Shown in pieces: positions 42,734-53,639 of a stretch of DNA of 64,000 nt. The position numbers were made by a program, and so were the translations under genes. Origin of the DNA: Bacteroidales bacterium (GTDB lineage Bacteria; Bacteroidota; Bacteroidia; Bacteroidales; UBA932); contig JAMPAT010000001.1 in NCBI GenBank assembly GCA_023667095.1, positions 169,809 to 233,808 of the forward strand. The letters are read 5' to 3'. The notes beneath the pieces are model-generated. The model saw only the letters and a program-made list of their open reading frames with translations. It ran no database searches and was not told the DNA's origin. The stretch's first letter is position 1. Every line of letters begins with the position of its first letter.

Positions 42734-45700
42734 ATGGAAAACTACCGCATTTTCGTAGAAAAGTATCCGGAATTCCAGGTTGAGGCAGGCAGTTTGAGGA
42801 CTGAGTTGAACGAGAATCTTCAGCTCAGCCTTGAGTCGTTGCGTCTGCTCAATGTGTATGACCTTTTCGGATTTACCCCGGAATTATTGGAAAAGAGCCG
42901 CTACAGTGTCTTTGGTGAAACCGTGACAGACATGGTCACTGACGAATGTGACCTTGACGGCAAGAAATATATAGCAGTCGAATACCTCCCTGGCCAGTTC
43001 GACCAGAGGGCTGCATCTGCAGTTGACTGCGTAAGGCTTATTGACCCTGAGGCGGATGTACGCATCAAGAGCTCAAGGCTCCTTGTCCTCGATGGAAATG
43101 TCTCCGATGATGACATTGCCAGGATCAAGCATTATGTCATCAACGCTGTGGAATCCCGTGAGAAGGATCTCGCAAAATTGAGCGACACCGAGCATGCAGC
43201 AGTGAAGCCTGTGCCTGTCCTCGAGGGGCTGACTGCGCTCAAGGATGAGGAACTTGCACCTTATTGCAGGAATATGGGGCTGGCCATGAACGCCGATGAC
43301 CTCCGTGAGGTAGTCAACTATTTTAGCAGGGAGGGACGTGACCCGTCAGAGACCGAACTCCGTATCCTTGACACATACTGGAGCGACCACTGCCGCCACA
43401 CGACATTCACGACAGTGCTCCAGGATGTAGAGGTTGAGGATTCATTCATAAAGAATGATATAGATGACACATATTCGCTGTACCTGAAGATCCGCAGGGA
43501 ACTCGGACGCGAAGCCAAGGACATCTGCCTGATGGACCTTGCGACTGTAGGCGCACGCTATCTCAAGTCAAAGGGGCTTCTCGATGACATGGAGGTCAGC
43601 GAGGAGAACAATGCCTGCAGCATATATGTGGATGTTGATGTCACTGACAATGGGGAGGATACACGTACAGAACGCTGGCTGCTCCAGTTCAAGAACGAGA
43701 CACACAACCATCCGACAGAGATTGAACCTTTCGGAGGAGCTGCGACATGTCTCGGAGGTGCAATCCGTGACCCTCTTTCCGGCAGAAGCTATGTCTACCA
43801 GGCGATGAGGCTCACCGGTGCAGGAGACCTGTGGAGGGAAGTCAAGGACACCCGTCCGGGAAAGCTCCCCCAGAAGGTCATCAGCCGCAAGGCAGCCTAT
43901 GGATATTCAAGCTATGGCAACCAGATAGGACTGGCCACAACCAATGTCCACGAGATGCTGCACCCTGGATATGAGGCCAAAAGGCTTGAAATAGGTGCTG
44001 TCGTGGGAGCCGTAAAGGCGGAGAATGTACGCCGCGAAAGCCCTGCGGCAGGGGATGTGATACTTCTGCTCGGGGGACGTACAGGACGTGACGGTATCGG
44101 AGGTGCCACAGGCTCTTCAAAGGAACATACAGAGGCGTCGCTTGAGACATGCGGAAGCGAGGTGCAGAAAGGAAATGCACCTGAGGAGAGAAAGCTCCAG
44201 AGGCTGTTCCGCCGTCCGGAGGTTACCAGGCTCATAAAGAAATCCAATGACTTCGGTGCAGGCGGTGTAAGTGTCGCGATAGGAGAGCTTGCAGACGGCC
44301 TTGACATATATCTTGACCGTGTGCCTGTAAAATATAGCGGCCTGAACTCGACTGAACTTGCAATAAGCGAGTCCCAGGAAAGGATGGCTGTGGTAATTGA
44401 GGCAAAGGACAGGGAAGAATTCGAGAAATATTGTGCATCGGAGAATGTTGAGGTCACATACGTGGCAGATGTGACAGACACTGCACGCCTGAGGATGTAC
44501 AGCGGTGACAAGATGATAGTTGACCTTTCAAGGGAGTTCATTGACAGTGCAGGGGCGAAGCATTTTGCTGCGGCAACCGTAAGCCCGGTTGGGCAGAAGG
44601 ATCCTTTCTGCTGGACAGGTGATGCCGATGAGACGGAGGATGCCATAATTGCCAGGGAACTCTCTGACAGGAGGCAGTCTCTCCAGAAAGGTCTTATAGA
44701 GATGTTCGACTCCACAATCGGACGTTCTACAGTGCTTATGCCTTTCGGCGGTGCCCTTCAGACAACACCTGTGCAGGTTTCCGTACAGAAGCTTCCTGTA
44801 GACGGATATACTGATACGGCATCTGTGATGGCGTGGGGATGTGACCCTTATCTGAGCAGCTGGAGCCCTTACCATGGTGCTGCATACGCTGTAGTTGACG
44901 CTTGTGCAAAGGTTGTTGCAGCAGGAGGAGACTTCTCAAAAATGAGATTCTCATATCAGGAGTATTTCCAGAGGATGTCTGCGGACAGGCACACATGGGG
45001 ACTTCCTCTCAGTGCTCTTCTCGGTGCATTGAAGATGCAGCTTGCCCTCGGCCTGCCTTCAATCGGCGGCAAGGATTCAATGAGCGGAACATTCGAGGAC
45101 ATAAACGTACCTCCGACACTTGCAGCATTCGGTATCACAACCGTTGATGCCAACGATGTGATTTCACCTGAATTCAAATGGGAGGGCAACAGGCTGTATC
45201 TCATCAGGCACACCCCTCTGGATAACATGATGCCTGACACAGACCAGCTGAAAAGGAACTGGGAATACATCCACGGACGCATAGTGGACGGTACAATAGT
45301 CTCTGCATACGCTGTAGGACTTGACTCAGTTGCCGGCTCTCTCGCAAAGATGTCTTTTGGAAATGCATTCGGAATCGATGTCAAGGCAGACAAGGGGACA
45401 CTTTTCGGGAAATACTATGGCTCAATCGTTGTCGAGAGCCAGGAAGCACTCGATTTCGAGAATGCAGTCCTGCTCGGTGAAGTGACGGAAGGAGAGGACG
45501 GTATGCTCCATATCAATGGCAAGAGCATAGATATATTTGAGATGATGGAGCTGTCAGACATGGATTTCAATGAAATATATCCTTCTGTCTGCGAACCTCA
45601 GCACAGGAAACTTGTCCCGTCAGGGCTTGAAAACATAAAGCCTCTCCAGGTGAAGAAGGCAGAGCTTAAATATAAGGGCGAGCCTGTGGAGACGCCTGTG

Positions 45701-46498
45701 GCCTATCTGCCAGTGTTCCCAGGCACGAACTGTGACTACGACACGGCAAAGGCTTTCCGCAAGGCAGGTGCAGAGGTGAGGATGACAACATTCTGCAACC
45801 TTACAGCCGATGATATCCTACGCTCCATAAAGGAGATGAAAAAGAATATCTCGGAATGCCATATCCTTGCGCTGTGTGGAGGATTCTCTGCTGGAGACGA
45901 GCCTGACGGAAGCGGTAAATTTATTGTCAATGTGCTCAATAACAAGGAGATTGCGGAAGAAGTGCATAAACTTCTTGACCGTGGCGGACTTGTTCTTGGA
46001 ATCTGCAACGGCTTCCAGGCCCTTGTGAAATCCGGACTCCTGCCATACGGACGTCTCGGGCAGGTGACAAAGGATTCCCCTACACTGTTCCGCAATGACA
46101 TCAACCGCCATATCTCACAGATGGTTACAACACGTGTGGCAAGCACGAACTCGCCTTGGCTTGCAGGTATGTCAATAGGTGACCTTCATACCATAGCTGT
46201 CAGCCATGGAGAGGGCAAGTTCGTTGTAAATGAGAAACTTGCAAAGGAACTTTTCGCCAATGGGCAGGTTGCGTTCCAGTATGCAGACCCTATTGAGGAA
46301 GAGGCTACAATGGAGTCCCCGTACAACCCTAACGGCTCATATTATGCCATAGAGGGCATCATAAGCCGTGACGGAAAGATCCTCGGAAAGATGGGCCATA
46401 CCGAAAGGTTCGAGGAAAACCTTTTCAAGAATATCGTGGACGATGGACTGGCGCAGCCGCTCTTTGACAATGCTGTAAGATATTTCAGGGGAAAATAG
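42734..46498 (+). CDS. purL: Phosphoribosylformylglycinamidine synthase, large fused form
   Basis: 1254 residues, the single-chain PurL with its own glutaminase. It converts FGAR, ATP and glutamine to FGAM. Synthase part: DTYWSDHCRHTTF (the catalytic region), KNETHNHPTEIEPFGGAATC, KSNDFGAGGVSVAIGELADG and SIGGKDSMSGTF. C-terminal class I glutamine amidotransferase domain (about 990-1254): FPGTNCDYDTAKAF, GGFSAGDEPDGSGKF, LVLGICNGFQALVKSG (nucleophile Cys) and VSHGEGKFV (His). Separate purQ/purS genes are therefore not needed. Confidence 0.97.
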   Translation: MENYRIFVEKYPEFQVEAGSLRTELNENLQLSLESLRLLNVYDLFGFTPELLEKSRYSVFGETVTDMVTDECDLDGKKYIAVEYLPGQFDQRAASAVDCVRLIDPEADVRIKSSRLLVLDGNVSDDDIARIKHYVINAVESREKDLAKLSDTEHAAVKPVPVLEGLTALKDEELAPYCRNMGLAMNADDLREVVNYFSREGRDPSETELRILDTYWSDHCRHTTFTTVLQDVEVEDSFIKNDIDDTYSLYLKIRRELGREAKDICLMDLATVGARYLKSKGLLDDMEVSEENNACSIYVDVDVTDNGEDTRTERWLLQFKNETHNHPTEIEPFGGAATCLGGAIRDPLSGRSYVYQAMRLTGAGDLWREVKDTRPGKLPQKVISRKAAYGYSSYGNQIGLATTNVHEMLHPGYEAKRLEIGAVVGAVKAENVRRESPAAGDVILLLGGRTGRDGIGGATGSSKEHTEASLETCGSEVQKGNAPEERKLQRLFRRPEVTRLIKKSNDFGAGGVSVAIGELADGLDIYLDRVPVKYSGLNSTELAISESQERMAVVIEAKDREEFEKYCASENVEVTYVADVTDTARLRMYSGDKMIVDLSREFIDSAGAKHFAAATVSPVGQKDPFCWTGDADETEDAIIARELSDRRQSLQKGLIEMFDSTIGRSTVLMPFGGALQTTPVQVSVQKLPVDGYTDTASVMAWGCDPYLSSWSPYHGAAYAVVDACAKVVAAGGDFSKMRFSYQEYFQRMSADRHTWGLPLSALLGALKMQLALGLPSIGGKDSMSGTFEDINVPPTLAAFGITTVDANDVISPEFKWEGNRLYLIRHTPLDNMMPDTDQLKRNWEYIHGRIVDGTIVSAYAVGLDSVAGSLAKMSFGNAFGIDVKADKGTLFGKYYGSIVVESQEALDFENAVLLGEVTEGEDGMLHINGKSIDIFEMMELSDMDFNEIYPSVCEPQHRKLVPSGLENIKPLQVKKAELKYKGEPVETPVAYLPVFPGTNCDYDTAKAFRKAGAEVRMTTFCNLTADDILRSIKEMKKNISECHILALCGGFSAGDEPDGSGKFIVNVLNNKEIAEEVHKLLDRGGLVLGICNGFQALVKSGLLPYGRLGQVTKDSPTLFRNDINRHISQMVTTRVASTNSPWLAGMSIGDLHTIAVSHGEGKFVVNEKLAKELFANGQVAFQYADPIEEEATMESPYNPNGSYYAIEGIISRDGKILGKMGHTERFEENLFKNIVDDGLAQPLFDNAVRYFRGK

Positions 46499-46506
46499 AC
46501 CGTGCT

Positions 46507-47229
46507 ATGGAAAAGAAAGGAATAATATATAACGGTGAATCTGTAAAGATCTATGCTACAGAGGACCCTGCTCTGGTCATTCAGCAGTTCACAGACAAGA
46601 TAACGGCCTTCAACAAGATCAAGAAGGCCGCGATAAGGGAAAAGGGAAAAGTCAGCTGCGGCATTGCTTCGCTTGTTTTCCGTCATCTGGCTGAAGCAGG
46701 CATCAAGTCCCATTTCGAGAGGCAGATTTCTGATGATGAGATACTTTGCCGCAGGACAGAGAGCATACCGGTTGAGGTCATTGTCAGAAATGTCATTGCA
46801 GGTTCAATGGCGCACCGGCTCGGGCTTGAAGAAGGCATCAGGCCGGCCAACACCATATATGACATCTGCTACAAGAACGACAATCTCAGTGACCCTCTTA
46901 TCAATGACCATCATGCAGTGGCACTCGGGCTTGCCACATACGATGACCTGAAAGTGATGTATGCTCTCACTGAGAAGATAAACACCGTCCTCTGTGAACT
47001 GTTCAGAAAGGCAGGCATCGAGCTGGTGGACTTCAAGATAGAGTTCGGCAGGCTTCCGGACGGCGAGATAATCCTTTCGGATGAGATTACTCCTGACAGT
47101 GCACGCTTCTGGGACCTGGAGACCGGTGAGCGTCTTGACAAGGACCGCTTCCGCCGTGACCTTGGCCGCGTGGGAGATGCATACCGGACAGTTTACGAAA
47201 GGCTCGTAGACAGTACGGCAGGCCACTGA
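46507..47229 (+). CDS. purC: SAICAR synthetase
   Basis: 240 residues, normal bacterial length. It joins CAIR and aspartate with ATP. Motifs: ESVKIYATEDPALVIQQFTDKITAFN near the N-terminus, VIVRNVIAGSMAHRLGLEEG, then LVDFKIEFGRLPDGEIILSD and DEITPDSARFWD. Starts 8 nt after purL. Confidence 0.97.
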   Translation: MEKKGIIYNGESVKIYATEDPALVIQQFTDKITAFNKIKKAAIREKGKVSCGIASLVFRHLAEAGIKSHFERQISDDEILCRRTESIPVEVIVRNVIAGSMAHRLGLEEGIRPANTIYDICYKNDNLSDPLINDHHAVALGLATYDDLKVMYALTEKINTVLCELFRKAGIELVDFKIEFGRLPDGEIILSDEITPDSARFWDLETGERLDKDRFRRDLGRVGDAYRTVYERLVDSTAGH

Positions 47230-47309
47230 CCCACTGGCATGGGACTGAGGAAAATCAGAAAATCTGTTTAGCAGAACAGCTATCGGGTCTATAAACCAAA
47301 ATATAGAAA

Positions 47310-48707
47310 ATGGAAAAAATTTCAGATAGAGATATTCATGAGGAGTGCGGGGTGTTCGGTGTCTATGGAGTGCAGGAAGCAGCCAATCTTGCCTACTATG
47401 GACTTCATGCCCTTCAGCATAGGGGACAGGAAGCCTGTGGCATAGTGTCGGTTGACGATAATGGAGAACTTAAGCGAATCAAAGGGGAGGGACTTGTGAC
47501 AGAGGTCTTCAATGAGGACAATGTTGCTTCCCTTAAAGGAAGCATGGCTATAGGCCATGTGCGCTATTCTACAGCCGGCGGCGGTGGAATCGACAATGTA
47601 CAGCCTTTTGTATTCCATCACAATACAGGTGATTTTGCGACTGCCCATAACGGTAACCTGGTCAATTCCATGCAGCTGAGGAAATATCTTGAGGACAAGG
47701 GAAGCCTTTTCCAGTCTTCTTCAGACAGCGAGGTGCTTGCACATCTGATAAAGAAAGAGGCTGCTGACCGCAACAGGCCGAGGATATTTGCGATAATCGA
47801 TGCCTTGAATATGATAGAGGGGGCGTTTGCATTCCTTATCATGACCAGGCACCGTATCTATGCATGCCGTGACAAATACGGTCTCCGGCCTTTGGCCCTT
47901 GGAAAGTTGGGTGGAGGATATGTGGTTGCGAGCGAGACCTGTGCATTCGACACTATCGGGGCAGAGTACATCCGTGATGTGGAGCCAGGTGAGATAATAA
48001 CGATAGACCACCATGGGGTGCGCTCCCGTAAATATTCTGAATATCAGCGTCATGCGATGTGCGCTATGGAGTATATCTATTTCGCCCGTCCGGACAGTGA
48101 CATAGAGGGATGCAATGTGCACAATTTCCGCAAGGAGTCCGGAAAGCTCCTTTTCAAGGAGTCTCCTGTCGATGCGGATATCGTGGTCGGCGTTCCGGAT
48201 TCAAGCCTCAGTGCAGCAGCAGGATATGCAGAGGCAAGCGGACTCCCGTATGAAATGGGGCTTATCAAGAACAAGTACATAGGCCGTACATTCATACAGC
48301 CGACCCAGGAGCTGCGCGAGAAAGGGGTGCGCATGAAACTCTCTGCTGTCAAGACTGTTGTCAAGGATAAGAGGGTGATACTTGTCGATGACTCGATAGT
48401 GCGCGGTACGACTTCATTGCGTATAGTGAAGATGCTCCGTGAAGCCGGTGCCAGGGAAGTGCATGTACGTATCGCCTCCGCTCCGTTGAAGACACCGTGC
48501 TACTATGGCGTGGACATCACCAGCGAGAGCGAGCTGATAAGTGCAAGGCTCAATGTGGAGCAGGTCTGCAAGGCCATAGGGGCCGATTCACTGGCTTTCC
48601 TTTCAGAAGAGGGGCTGATGAAGGCAGGCAACCGTACAGACCTCTGCCTGGCATGCTTCAATGCAAAATACCCGACAGAGCTGTACCGCAGCCTTGGCGA
48701 GGAATAA
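47310..48707 (+). CDS. purF: Amidophosphoribosyltransferase
   Basis: 465 residues. It makes phosphoribosylamine from PRPP and glutamine, the first step of the pathway. N-terminal Ntn glutaminase with Cys13 exposed after a 12-residue propeptide (IHEECGVFG); RYSTAGGGGIDNVQPF and AHNGNLVN of the glutaminase. PRTase domain with the PRPP loop VILVDDSIVRGTTS. The C-terminal CLACFN and scattered Cys suggest the Fe-S-containing Bacillus-type enzyme. An 80-bp gap separates it from purC. Confidence 0.97.
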   Translation: MEKISDRDIHEECGVFGVYGVQEAANLAYYGLHALQHRGQEACGIVSVDDNGELKRIKGEGLVTEVFNEDNVASLKGSMAIGHVRYSTAGGGGIDNVQPFVFHHNTGDFATAHNGNLVNSMQLRKYLEDKGSLFQSSSDSEVLAHLIKKEAADRNRPRIFAIIDALNMIEGAFAFLIMTRHRIYACRDKYGLRPLALGKLGGGYVVASETCAFDTIGAEYIRDVEPGEIITIDHHGVRSRKYSEYQRHAMCAMEYIYFARPDSDIEGCNVHNFRKESGKLLFKESPVDADIVVGVPDSSLSAAAGYAEASGLPYEMGLIKNKYIGRTFIQPTQELREKGVRMKLSAVKTVVKDKRVILVDDSIVRGTTSLRIVKMLREAGAREVHVRIASAPLKTPCYYGVDITSESELISARLNVEQVCKAIGADSLAFLSEEGLMKAGNRTDLCLACFNAKYPTELYRSLGEE

Positions 48708-48728
48708 ACAATTAAATCTTTATATAGT

Positions 48729-49757
48729 ATGGCAGTAAGTTATGAAAAGGCAGGTGTGAACCTTGAGGCAGGATATGAAGTAGTCCGCAGGATCAAGGCA
48801 CATGTTGCCTCCACCTCACGCCTTGGCGTGATGGGAAATATCGGCGCATTCGGAGGAATGTTCGACCTTTCGGCCCTGAATATCAAGGAGCCTGTACTCG
48901 TCAGCGGAACCGACGGTGTCGGAACCAAGCTAAAGCTTGCATTCGAGATGGACAAGCACGACACAATCGGTATTGATGCCGTTGCAATGTGCGTCAACGA
49001 TGTCCTTGCACAGGGTGCTGAACCTCTTTTCTTTCTTGACTATGTTGCGGTCGGCCATAATGAGCCTGCGAAGATTGAGGCTATCGTAGCAGGTGTGGCC
49101 GAGGGATGCCGCCAGGCCGGATGTGCCCTTGTCGGCGGTGAGACAGCGGAGATGCCCGGAATGTATTCTGACGGTGAATACGACATTGCAGGATATACTA
49201 CAGGAGTTGTGGAAAAGTCAAGGCTGATTGACGGAAGCAAGGTAAAGGCCGGTGATGTCCTTGTCGGAATCGCCTCTACAGGAGTGCATTCCAACGGATT
49301 CAGCCTTGTCAGGAAAGTCTTCTCCGACAATGGGCTTGACCTCCACAAGGTCTATCCGGAACTTGATTCGGAGAAATGTCTCGGCGAGGTGGCGCTGACC
49401 CCTACACGTATATATGTAAAGCAGGTGCTTGATGTAATCCGCAACTGCGATGTCCATGGTGTCGCCCATATAACAGGTGGCGGATTTGACGAGAACATTC
49501 CGCGCATCCTGCATGACGGGCAGGGTATCGAGATCAAGGAAGGAAGCTGGGAGATTCTCCCTATATTCCGTTTCCTCGAGAAATATGGAAGGATTGCACA
49601 CAGGGAGATGTTCAATATCTTCAACATGGGTATCGGAATGGTGCTCGCCCTCGATGCTTCCGAGGCGGACAAGGCCATCGAGATTCTTGCATCCCATGGT
49701 GAGAAGGCATCTGTTATCGGCCGCATCACCGACATCCCTGGAGTACAGATAATCTGA
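48729..49757 (+). CDS. purM: AIR synthetase
   Basis: 342 residues. It closes FGAM to aminoimidazole ribonucleotide with ATP. PurM/ThiL superfamily features: [15 protein letters not shown] at the start, [14 protein letters not shown] (metal and substrate), [27 protein letters not shown] and [13 protein letters not shown], then [13 protein letters not shown]. Begins 21 nt after purF. Confidence 0.97.
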   Translation: MAVSYEKAGVNLEAGYEVVRRIKAHVASTSRLGVMGNIGAFGGMFDLSALNIKEPVLVSGTDGVGTKLKLAFEMDKHDTIGIDAVAMCVNDVLAQGAEPLFFLDYVAVGHNEPAKIEAIVAGVAEGCRQAGCALVGGETAEMPGMYSDGEYDIAGYTTGVVEKSRLIDGSKVKAGDVLVGIASTGVHSNGFSLVRKVFSDNGLDLHKVYPELDSEKCLGEVALTPTRIYVKQVLDVIRNCDVHGVAHITGGGFDENIPRILHDGQGIEIKEGSWEILPIFRFLEKYGRIAHREMFNIFNMGIGMVLALDASEADKAIEILASHGEKASVIGRITDIPGVQII

Positions 49758-49822
49758 TTTACCAACAATAAATTTACAATTGACAAGGCAACGTCAGCTG
49801 CCCGAAGGATTACGGAGTAATT

Positions 49823-51373
49823 ATGAGAGCGTTATTTTCAGTAAGCGATAAGACAGGCGTGGTAGAATTCGCCAGTCAGCTTGTAGCCCTCGGATGGGAA
49901 ATCATAGCCACCGGCGGCACAATGAAGCTCCTGCAGGAAGCAGGGCTCAAACCGATCAACATCAGCGAAATCACAGGCTTCCCTGAAATCTGTGACGGAC
50001 GTGTGAAGACCCTGCATCCGAAGGTGCACGGAGGGCTTCTTGGACGCCGCGACCTTGAAAGCCACATTGCGCAGCTCAGGGAAAACGGCATTGAATTCAT
50101 AGATATGGTCTGTGTAAACCTCTATCCTTTCCGCCAGACCATTGCAAAGCCGGATGTGACAATGGAGGATGCAATCGAGAACATTGACATCGGAGGCCCT
50201 TCAATGCTCCGGAGCGCAGCCAAGAACTGGAGTTCAGTCACAGTGGTCTGCAGCCCGGACAACTACGGACGTATCATAGATGAAATCAGGCAGTACGGTG
50301 ACACTACAAAGGAAACGCGCCTCCAGCTTTCAGCAGAGGCATATACCCACACGGCTGAATATGACATGATGATTGCCGCATATATGCGTAAGGCTGCAGG
50401 CCTTAACGAGAAGCTTTTCCTTGAATACGACCTCAAGCAGGGACTGCGCTATGGTGAAAACCCTCACCAGGGAGCCAAGTTCTATGCTTCTGCAGAGAAA
50501 GTCCCGTTCTCGCTCGCCACTGCCGGGCAGCTCAATGGTAAGGAACTGTCATACAACAATATCCAGGATGCCAATGCTGCCCTTAACATCGTCCGTGAAT
50601 TTGACGAACCGTTCTGTGTAGGCCTTAAGCACATGAATCCGTGCGGGGCAGCAACAGGTACAGATGTAGTCGATGCATGGAAAAAGACATATGAAGCAGA
50701 CAAGGTCAGCATCTTCGGCGGCATCGTTGCGGTCAACCGCGAAATCAACAAGGAGGTGGCTGAACTCATGAAGCCTGTCTTCCTTGAGATAATAATGGCC
50801 CCTTCTTTCACTGACGAGGCCCTCGAAGTGTTGTGTACCAAGAAGAACCTTCGCCTGCTCAAAGTTGACATGACAAGGACAGACAAGCCTCAGATGCAGT
50901 ATGTAAGCGTCAACGGCGGACTTCTTGTACAGAACCAGGATATCAATACAGTTGAGGTAAAGCCTGAAATGTGTGTAACTGAAACAAAGCCTTGCGAAAA
51001 CTGTATGTCAGACCTCAATTTCGCATGGAAGATTGTAAAGCATATCAAGTCAAATGCAATAGTAGTTGTAAAGGACGGTGTGACCATGGGAGTGGGAGCA
51101 GGACAGATGAACCGTATCGGTTCCGCTGAAATCGCTCTCAAGCAGGCAGAGGCAACCTGCCGCGAGCGTGGTGTGGATGTCAGGGAAATAGGCCTTGTGA
51201 TGGGTTCAGATGCTTTCTTCCCTTTTGATGACTGCGTGACACTTGCAGATTCATATGGAGTGAAGGCAATCGCGCAGCCAGGTGGAAGCGTGCGTGACGA
51301 AGACTCCATAAGGAAGGCTGACGAATGCGGCATTGTGATGCTCTTCACCGGAGAACGGCATTTCAAGCACTGA
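49823..51373 (+). CDS. purH: AICAR transformylase / IMP cyclohydrolase
   Basis: 516 residues, bifunctional, performs the last two steps to IMP. N-terminal cyclohydrolase (MGS-like fold, about 1-195): [32 protein letters not shown]-terminal transformylase: [43 protein letters not shown] (Lys-His catalytic pair), then [11 protein letters not shown] and [10 protein letters not shown]. Follows purM after 65 nt and ends the compact pur run. Confidence 0.97.
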   Translation: MRALFSVSDKTGVVEFASQLVALGWEIIATGGTMKLLQEAGLKPINISEITGFPEICDGRVKTLHPKVHGGLLGRRDLESHIAQLRENGIEFIDMVCVNLYPFRQTIAKPDVTMEDAIENIDIGGPSMLRSAAKNWSSVTVVCSPDNYGRIIDEIRQYGDTTKETRLQLSAEAYTHTAEYDMMIAAYMRKAAGLNEKLFLEYDLKQGLRYGENPHQGAKFYASAEKVPFSLATAGQLNGKELSYNNIQDANAALNIVREFDEPFCVGLKHMNPCGAATGTDVVDAWKKTYEADKVSIFGGIVAVNREINKEVAELMKPVFLEIIMAPSFTDEALEVLCTKKNLRLLKVDMTRTDKPQMQYVSVNGGLLVQNQDINTVEVKPEMCVTETKPCENCMSDLNFAWKIVKHIKSNAIVVVKDGVTMGVGAGQMNRIGSAEIALKQAEATCRERGVDVREIGLVMGSDAFFPFDDCVTLADSYGVKAIAQPGGSVRDEDSIRKADECGIVMLFTGERHFKH

Positions 51374-51729
51374 TATATTCATGTCCAGCCCGTTGACCCC
51401 GATCCCGTCCTGGTGATTGCCGGCAATGGAAAGATGATGCCGTCTTCTGGGCGGGTAAAAGACATATAGGGTTCCCGATGTGCGGTTTTTTGCATAGTGG
51501 GGACCTTGTTTTTTGTAACCGCCTAATAAATAGGTGTTTGTATATATGGTGGCTCCAAATGCAACCTTTTGTATGGCATTTGGAGCCACAGGAAACTGTG
51601 GCATTCTTTTCCTGAAAAAATCCGATGCTATTTCGAGAATTATGACTAACTTGCGAAGTTTTTGGCCGGAACTTGATGCTTTGGATGCATCTCTCCGGAA
51701 TTATGGAGAAACAGATAAAACAAAATAAT
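51374..51729. other. purH to ssb intergenic region
   Basis: 356 bp without a convincing coding frame. It holds the paired hairpins at 51549-51601. A clear TAnnTTTG promoter for ssb was not found; TAACTTG at about 51657 is a weak candidate. Confidence 0.6.
51549..51601 (+). terminator. Overlapping hairpins before ssb
   Basis: GTGGCTCCAAATGC (51549-51562) pairs perfectly with GCATTTGGAGCCAC (51576-51589). The 3' end of that stem also begins a second hairpin, CCACAG-GAAA-CTGTGG (51586-51601), closed by a GNRA-type tetraloop. The two cannot form fully together. It may end the pur transcript or act as a regulatory switch; there is no long T tract directly after it. Confidence 0.65.
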
Positions 51730-52308
51730 ATGTCATTAAATAAAGTAATGCTGATCGGTAACGTTGGACAGGACCCGGAAGTACGTTATCTTGATGGAAA
51801 TGCTTCGAATGCCAAAGTGGCCTCTTTCAGGCTGGCCACAACGGAAAGGTACAGGGACCGCAACGGTGAGATGAAGGAGAACACAGAATGGCACAGCGTT
51901 GTTGCCTGGAGGAATCTCGCAGACATCATAGAGAAATATGTGAAGAAAGGCACTCAGCTTTATGTAGAGGGACGTATCCGTACAAGGAGCTGGGATGACC
52001 AGGGCGGCAACAAGAGATATACGACTGAAATACTTGCAGACAACCTCCAGCTTCTCGGAAGAAAATCAGATAACCCTGGAGCCCAAGGCCAGCCATATCA
52101 GGGTGGAAACCAGTATGGGCAGCAGCCACAGGGCTATGCGCCTCAGCCTGCATACGGCCAGCAGCAGTATGCCGCTCCGCAGGGTGCACCTCAGACCTAT
52201 GGCGGACAGCCACAGTATGCACCTCAGCCTCAGCCGCCTCAGTATCAGACTCCTGCAGCTCCGCAGATGGACAATGCCTCAGAGCCGGAGGATGATCTTC
52301 CATTCTAG
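51730..52308 (+). CDS. ssb: Single-stranded DNA-binding protein
   Basis: 192 residues from MSLNKVMLIGNVG; the frame opens at 51673 but only with non-family residues. OB-fold (about 1-110): GQDPEVRYLDG, FRLATTERYRD, ENTEWHSVVAW and YVEGRIRTRSW. A Gln/Pro/Gly/Tyr-rich disordered linker and the acidic tip EPEDDLPF, which binds partner proteins, follow. It coats ssDNA in replication and repair. Confidence 0.96.
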   Translation: MSLNKVMLIGNVGQDPEVRYLDGNASNAKVASFRLATTERYRDRNGEMKENTEWHSVVAWRNLADIIEKYVKKGTQLYVEGRIRTRSWDDQGGNKRYTTEILADNLQLLGRKSDNPGAQGQPYQGGNQYGQQPQGYAPQPAYGQQQYAAPQGAPQTYGGQPQYAPQPQPPQYQTPAAPQMDNASEPEDDLPF

Positions 52309-52344
52309 AAATTAATTACATAAAAGACACAAAAACAGACATAT

Positions 52345-53604
52345 ATGAAACTTGATGTAGTTCTTGGCCTCCAGTGGGGCGATGAAGGAAAAGGAAAAAT
52401 AGTTGACGTACTTGCAGGAAATTATCCTATAGTGGCACGTTTCCAGGGCGGTCCCAATGCCGGGCATTCGCTTCATTTTGAAGGACAGAGCTTTGTGCTC
52501 CGTTCTGTCCCCTCTGGAATATTCCGCAAGGATGCAGTCAATATTGTCGGAAACGGTGTTGTCCTTGACCCTATCACATTCAAGGGAGAGTGCGAGAATA
52601 TAGCGAAGACGGGAGTGCCGGTAAAGGAAAGGATTGTGATAGCGAAGAAGGCGCATCTTATCCTGCCGACTCACAGGCTTCTTGATGCAGCCAACGAGGC
52701 TGCAATGGGCAAAGGCAAGATTGGTTCGACCCTGAAAGGCATAGGTCCGACATATACAGACAAGGTAAGCCGCAACGGCCTACGTGTCGGAGATATCCTC
52801 GCACCTGATTTCGAGGCACGTTACAGGAAGCTCAGGGACAGGCATGCTGCAATCCTCGGCCAGATGGGATATGAGTGCAATCCAGATGCAGAGGAAGCAG
52901 CATTCATGGAGGCAGTTGCATATATAAAGGAATTCCAGCTTGTAGATTGCGAATATTTTGTCAACAATGCACTCAAGACCCGGTCCATACTTGCAGAAGG
53001 TGCCCAGGGTTCCATGCTTGACATCGACTATGGCTCATATCCGTTTGTGACATCATCATCAACCGCATGTGCAGGTGCGTGTGTCGGCCTTGGAGTTGCC
53101 CCTTCACAGATTGGACATGTCTACGGAATATTCAAGGCATATTGTACACGTGTCGGAAGCGGTCCGTTCCCTACCGAGCTCTTCGACGGGACCGGGGATA
53201 AGCTTCGCAAGATCGGCAATGAGTTCGGTGCAGTTACAGGACGCCCGCGCCGTTGCGGCTGGCTAGACCTTGTCGCACTCCGCTATGCGGTGATGATCAG
53301 CGGTGTAACTGACCTCATCATGATGAAATCAGACTGCCTTGACGCATTCGGGACAATCAAGGTCTGCACCTCATACAAGGTGGACGGCAAGGAAACTGAC
53401 CAGATGCCTTTCGATACATACGCAGAGATTGAGCCTGTCTACACTGAATTCAAGGGCTGGAACGCAGACCTTACAGGATGCAGGAACGAGGATGAACTGC
53501 CTGCTGAGTTCAAGGAATATATCAAGTTTATGGAGGACTATCTCGGAGTCCCTATCAGGATAATCTCAATCGGGCCTGACCGCGATGCAACTATAATGAG
53601 ATAG
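52345..53604 (+). CDS. purA: Adenylosuccinate synthetase
   Basis: 419 residues. Joins IMP and aspartate with GTP, the first step from IMP to AMP. Motifs: VLGLQWGDEGKGKIVD (GTP P-loop and catalytic Asp), GGPNAGHSLHF (catalytic His), STLKGIGPTYTDK, EGAQGSMLDIDYGSYPFVTSS and TGRPRRCGWLDLVALRYA. Starts 36 nt after ssb. Confidence 0.97.
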   Translation: MKLDVVLGLQWGDEGKGKIVDVLAGNYPIVARFQGGPNAGHSLHFEGQSFVLRSVPSGIFRKDAVNIVGNGVVLDPITFKGECENIAKTGVPVKERIVIAKKAHLILPTHRLLDAANEAAMGKGKIGSTLKGIGPTYTDKVSRNGLRVGDILAPDFEARYRKLRDRHAAILGQMGYECNPDAEEAAFMEAVAYIKEFQLVDCEYFVNNALKTRSILAEGAQGSMLDIDYGSYPFVTSSSTACAGACVGLGVAPSQIGHVYGIFKAYCTRVGSGPFPTELFDGTGDKLRKIGNEFGAVTGRPRRCGWLDLVALRYAVMISGVTDLIMMKSDCLDAFGTIKVCTSYKVDGKETDQMPFDTYAEIEPVYTEFKGWNADLTGCRNEDELPAEFKEYIKFMEDYLGVPIRIISIGPDRDATIMR

Positions 53605-53639
53605 CATCAATGCAATATTAACAGCTTAACTATACAGAA

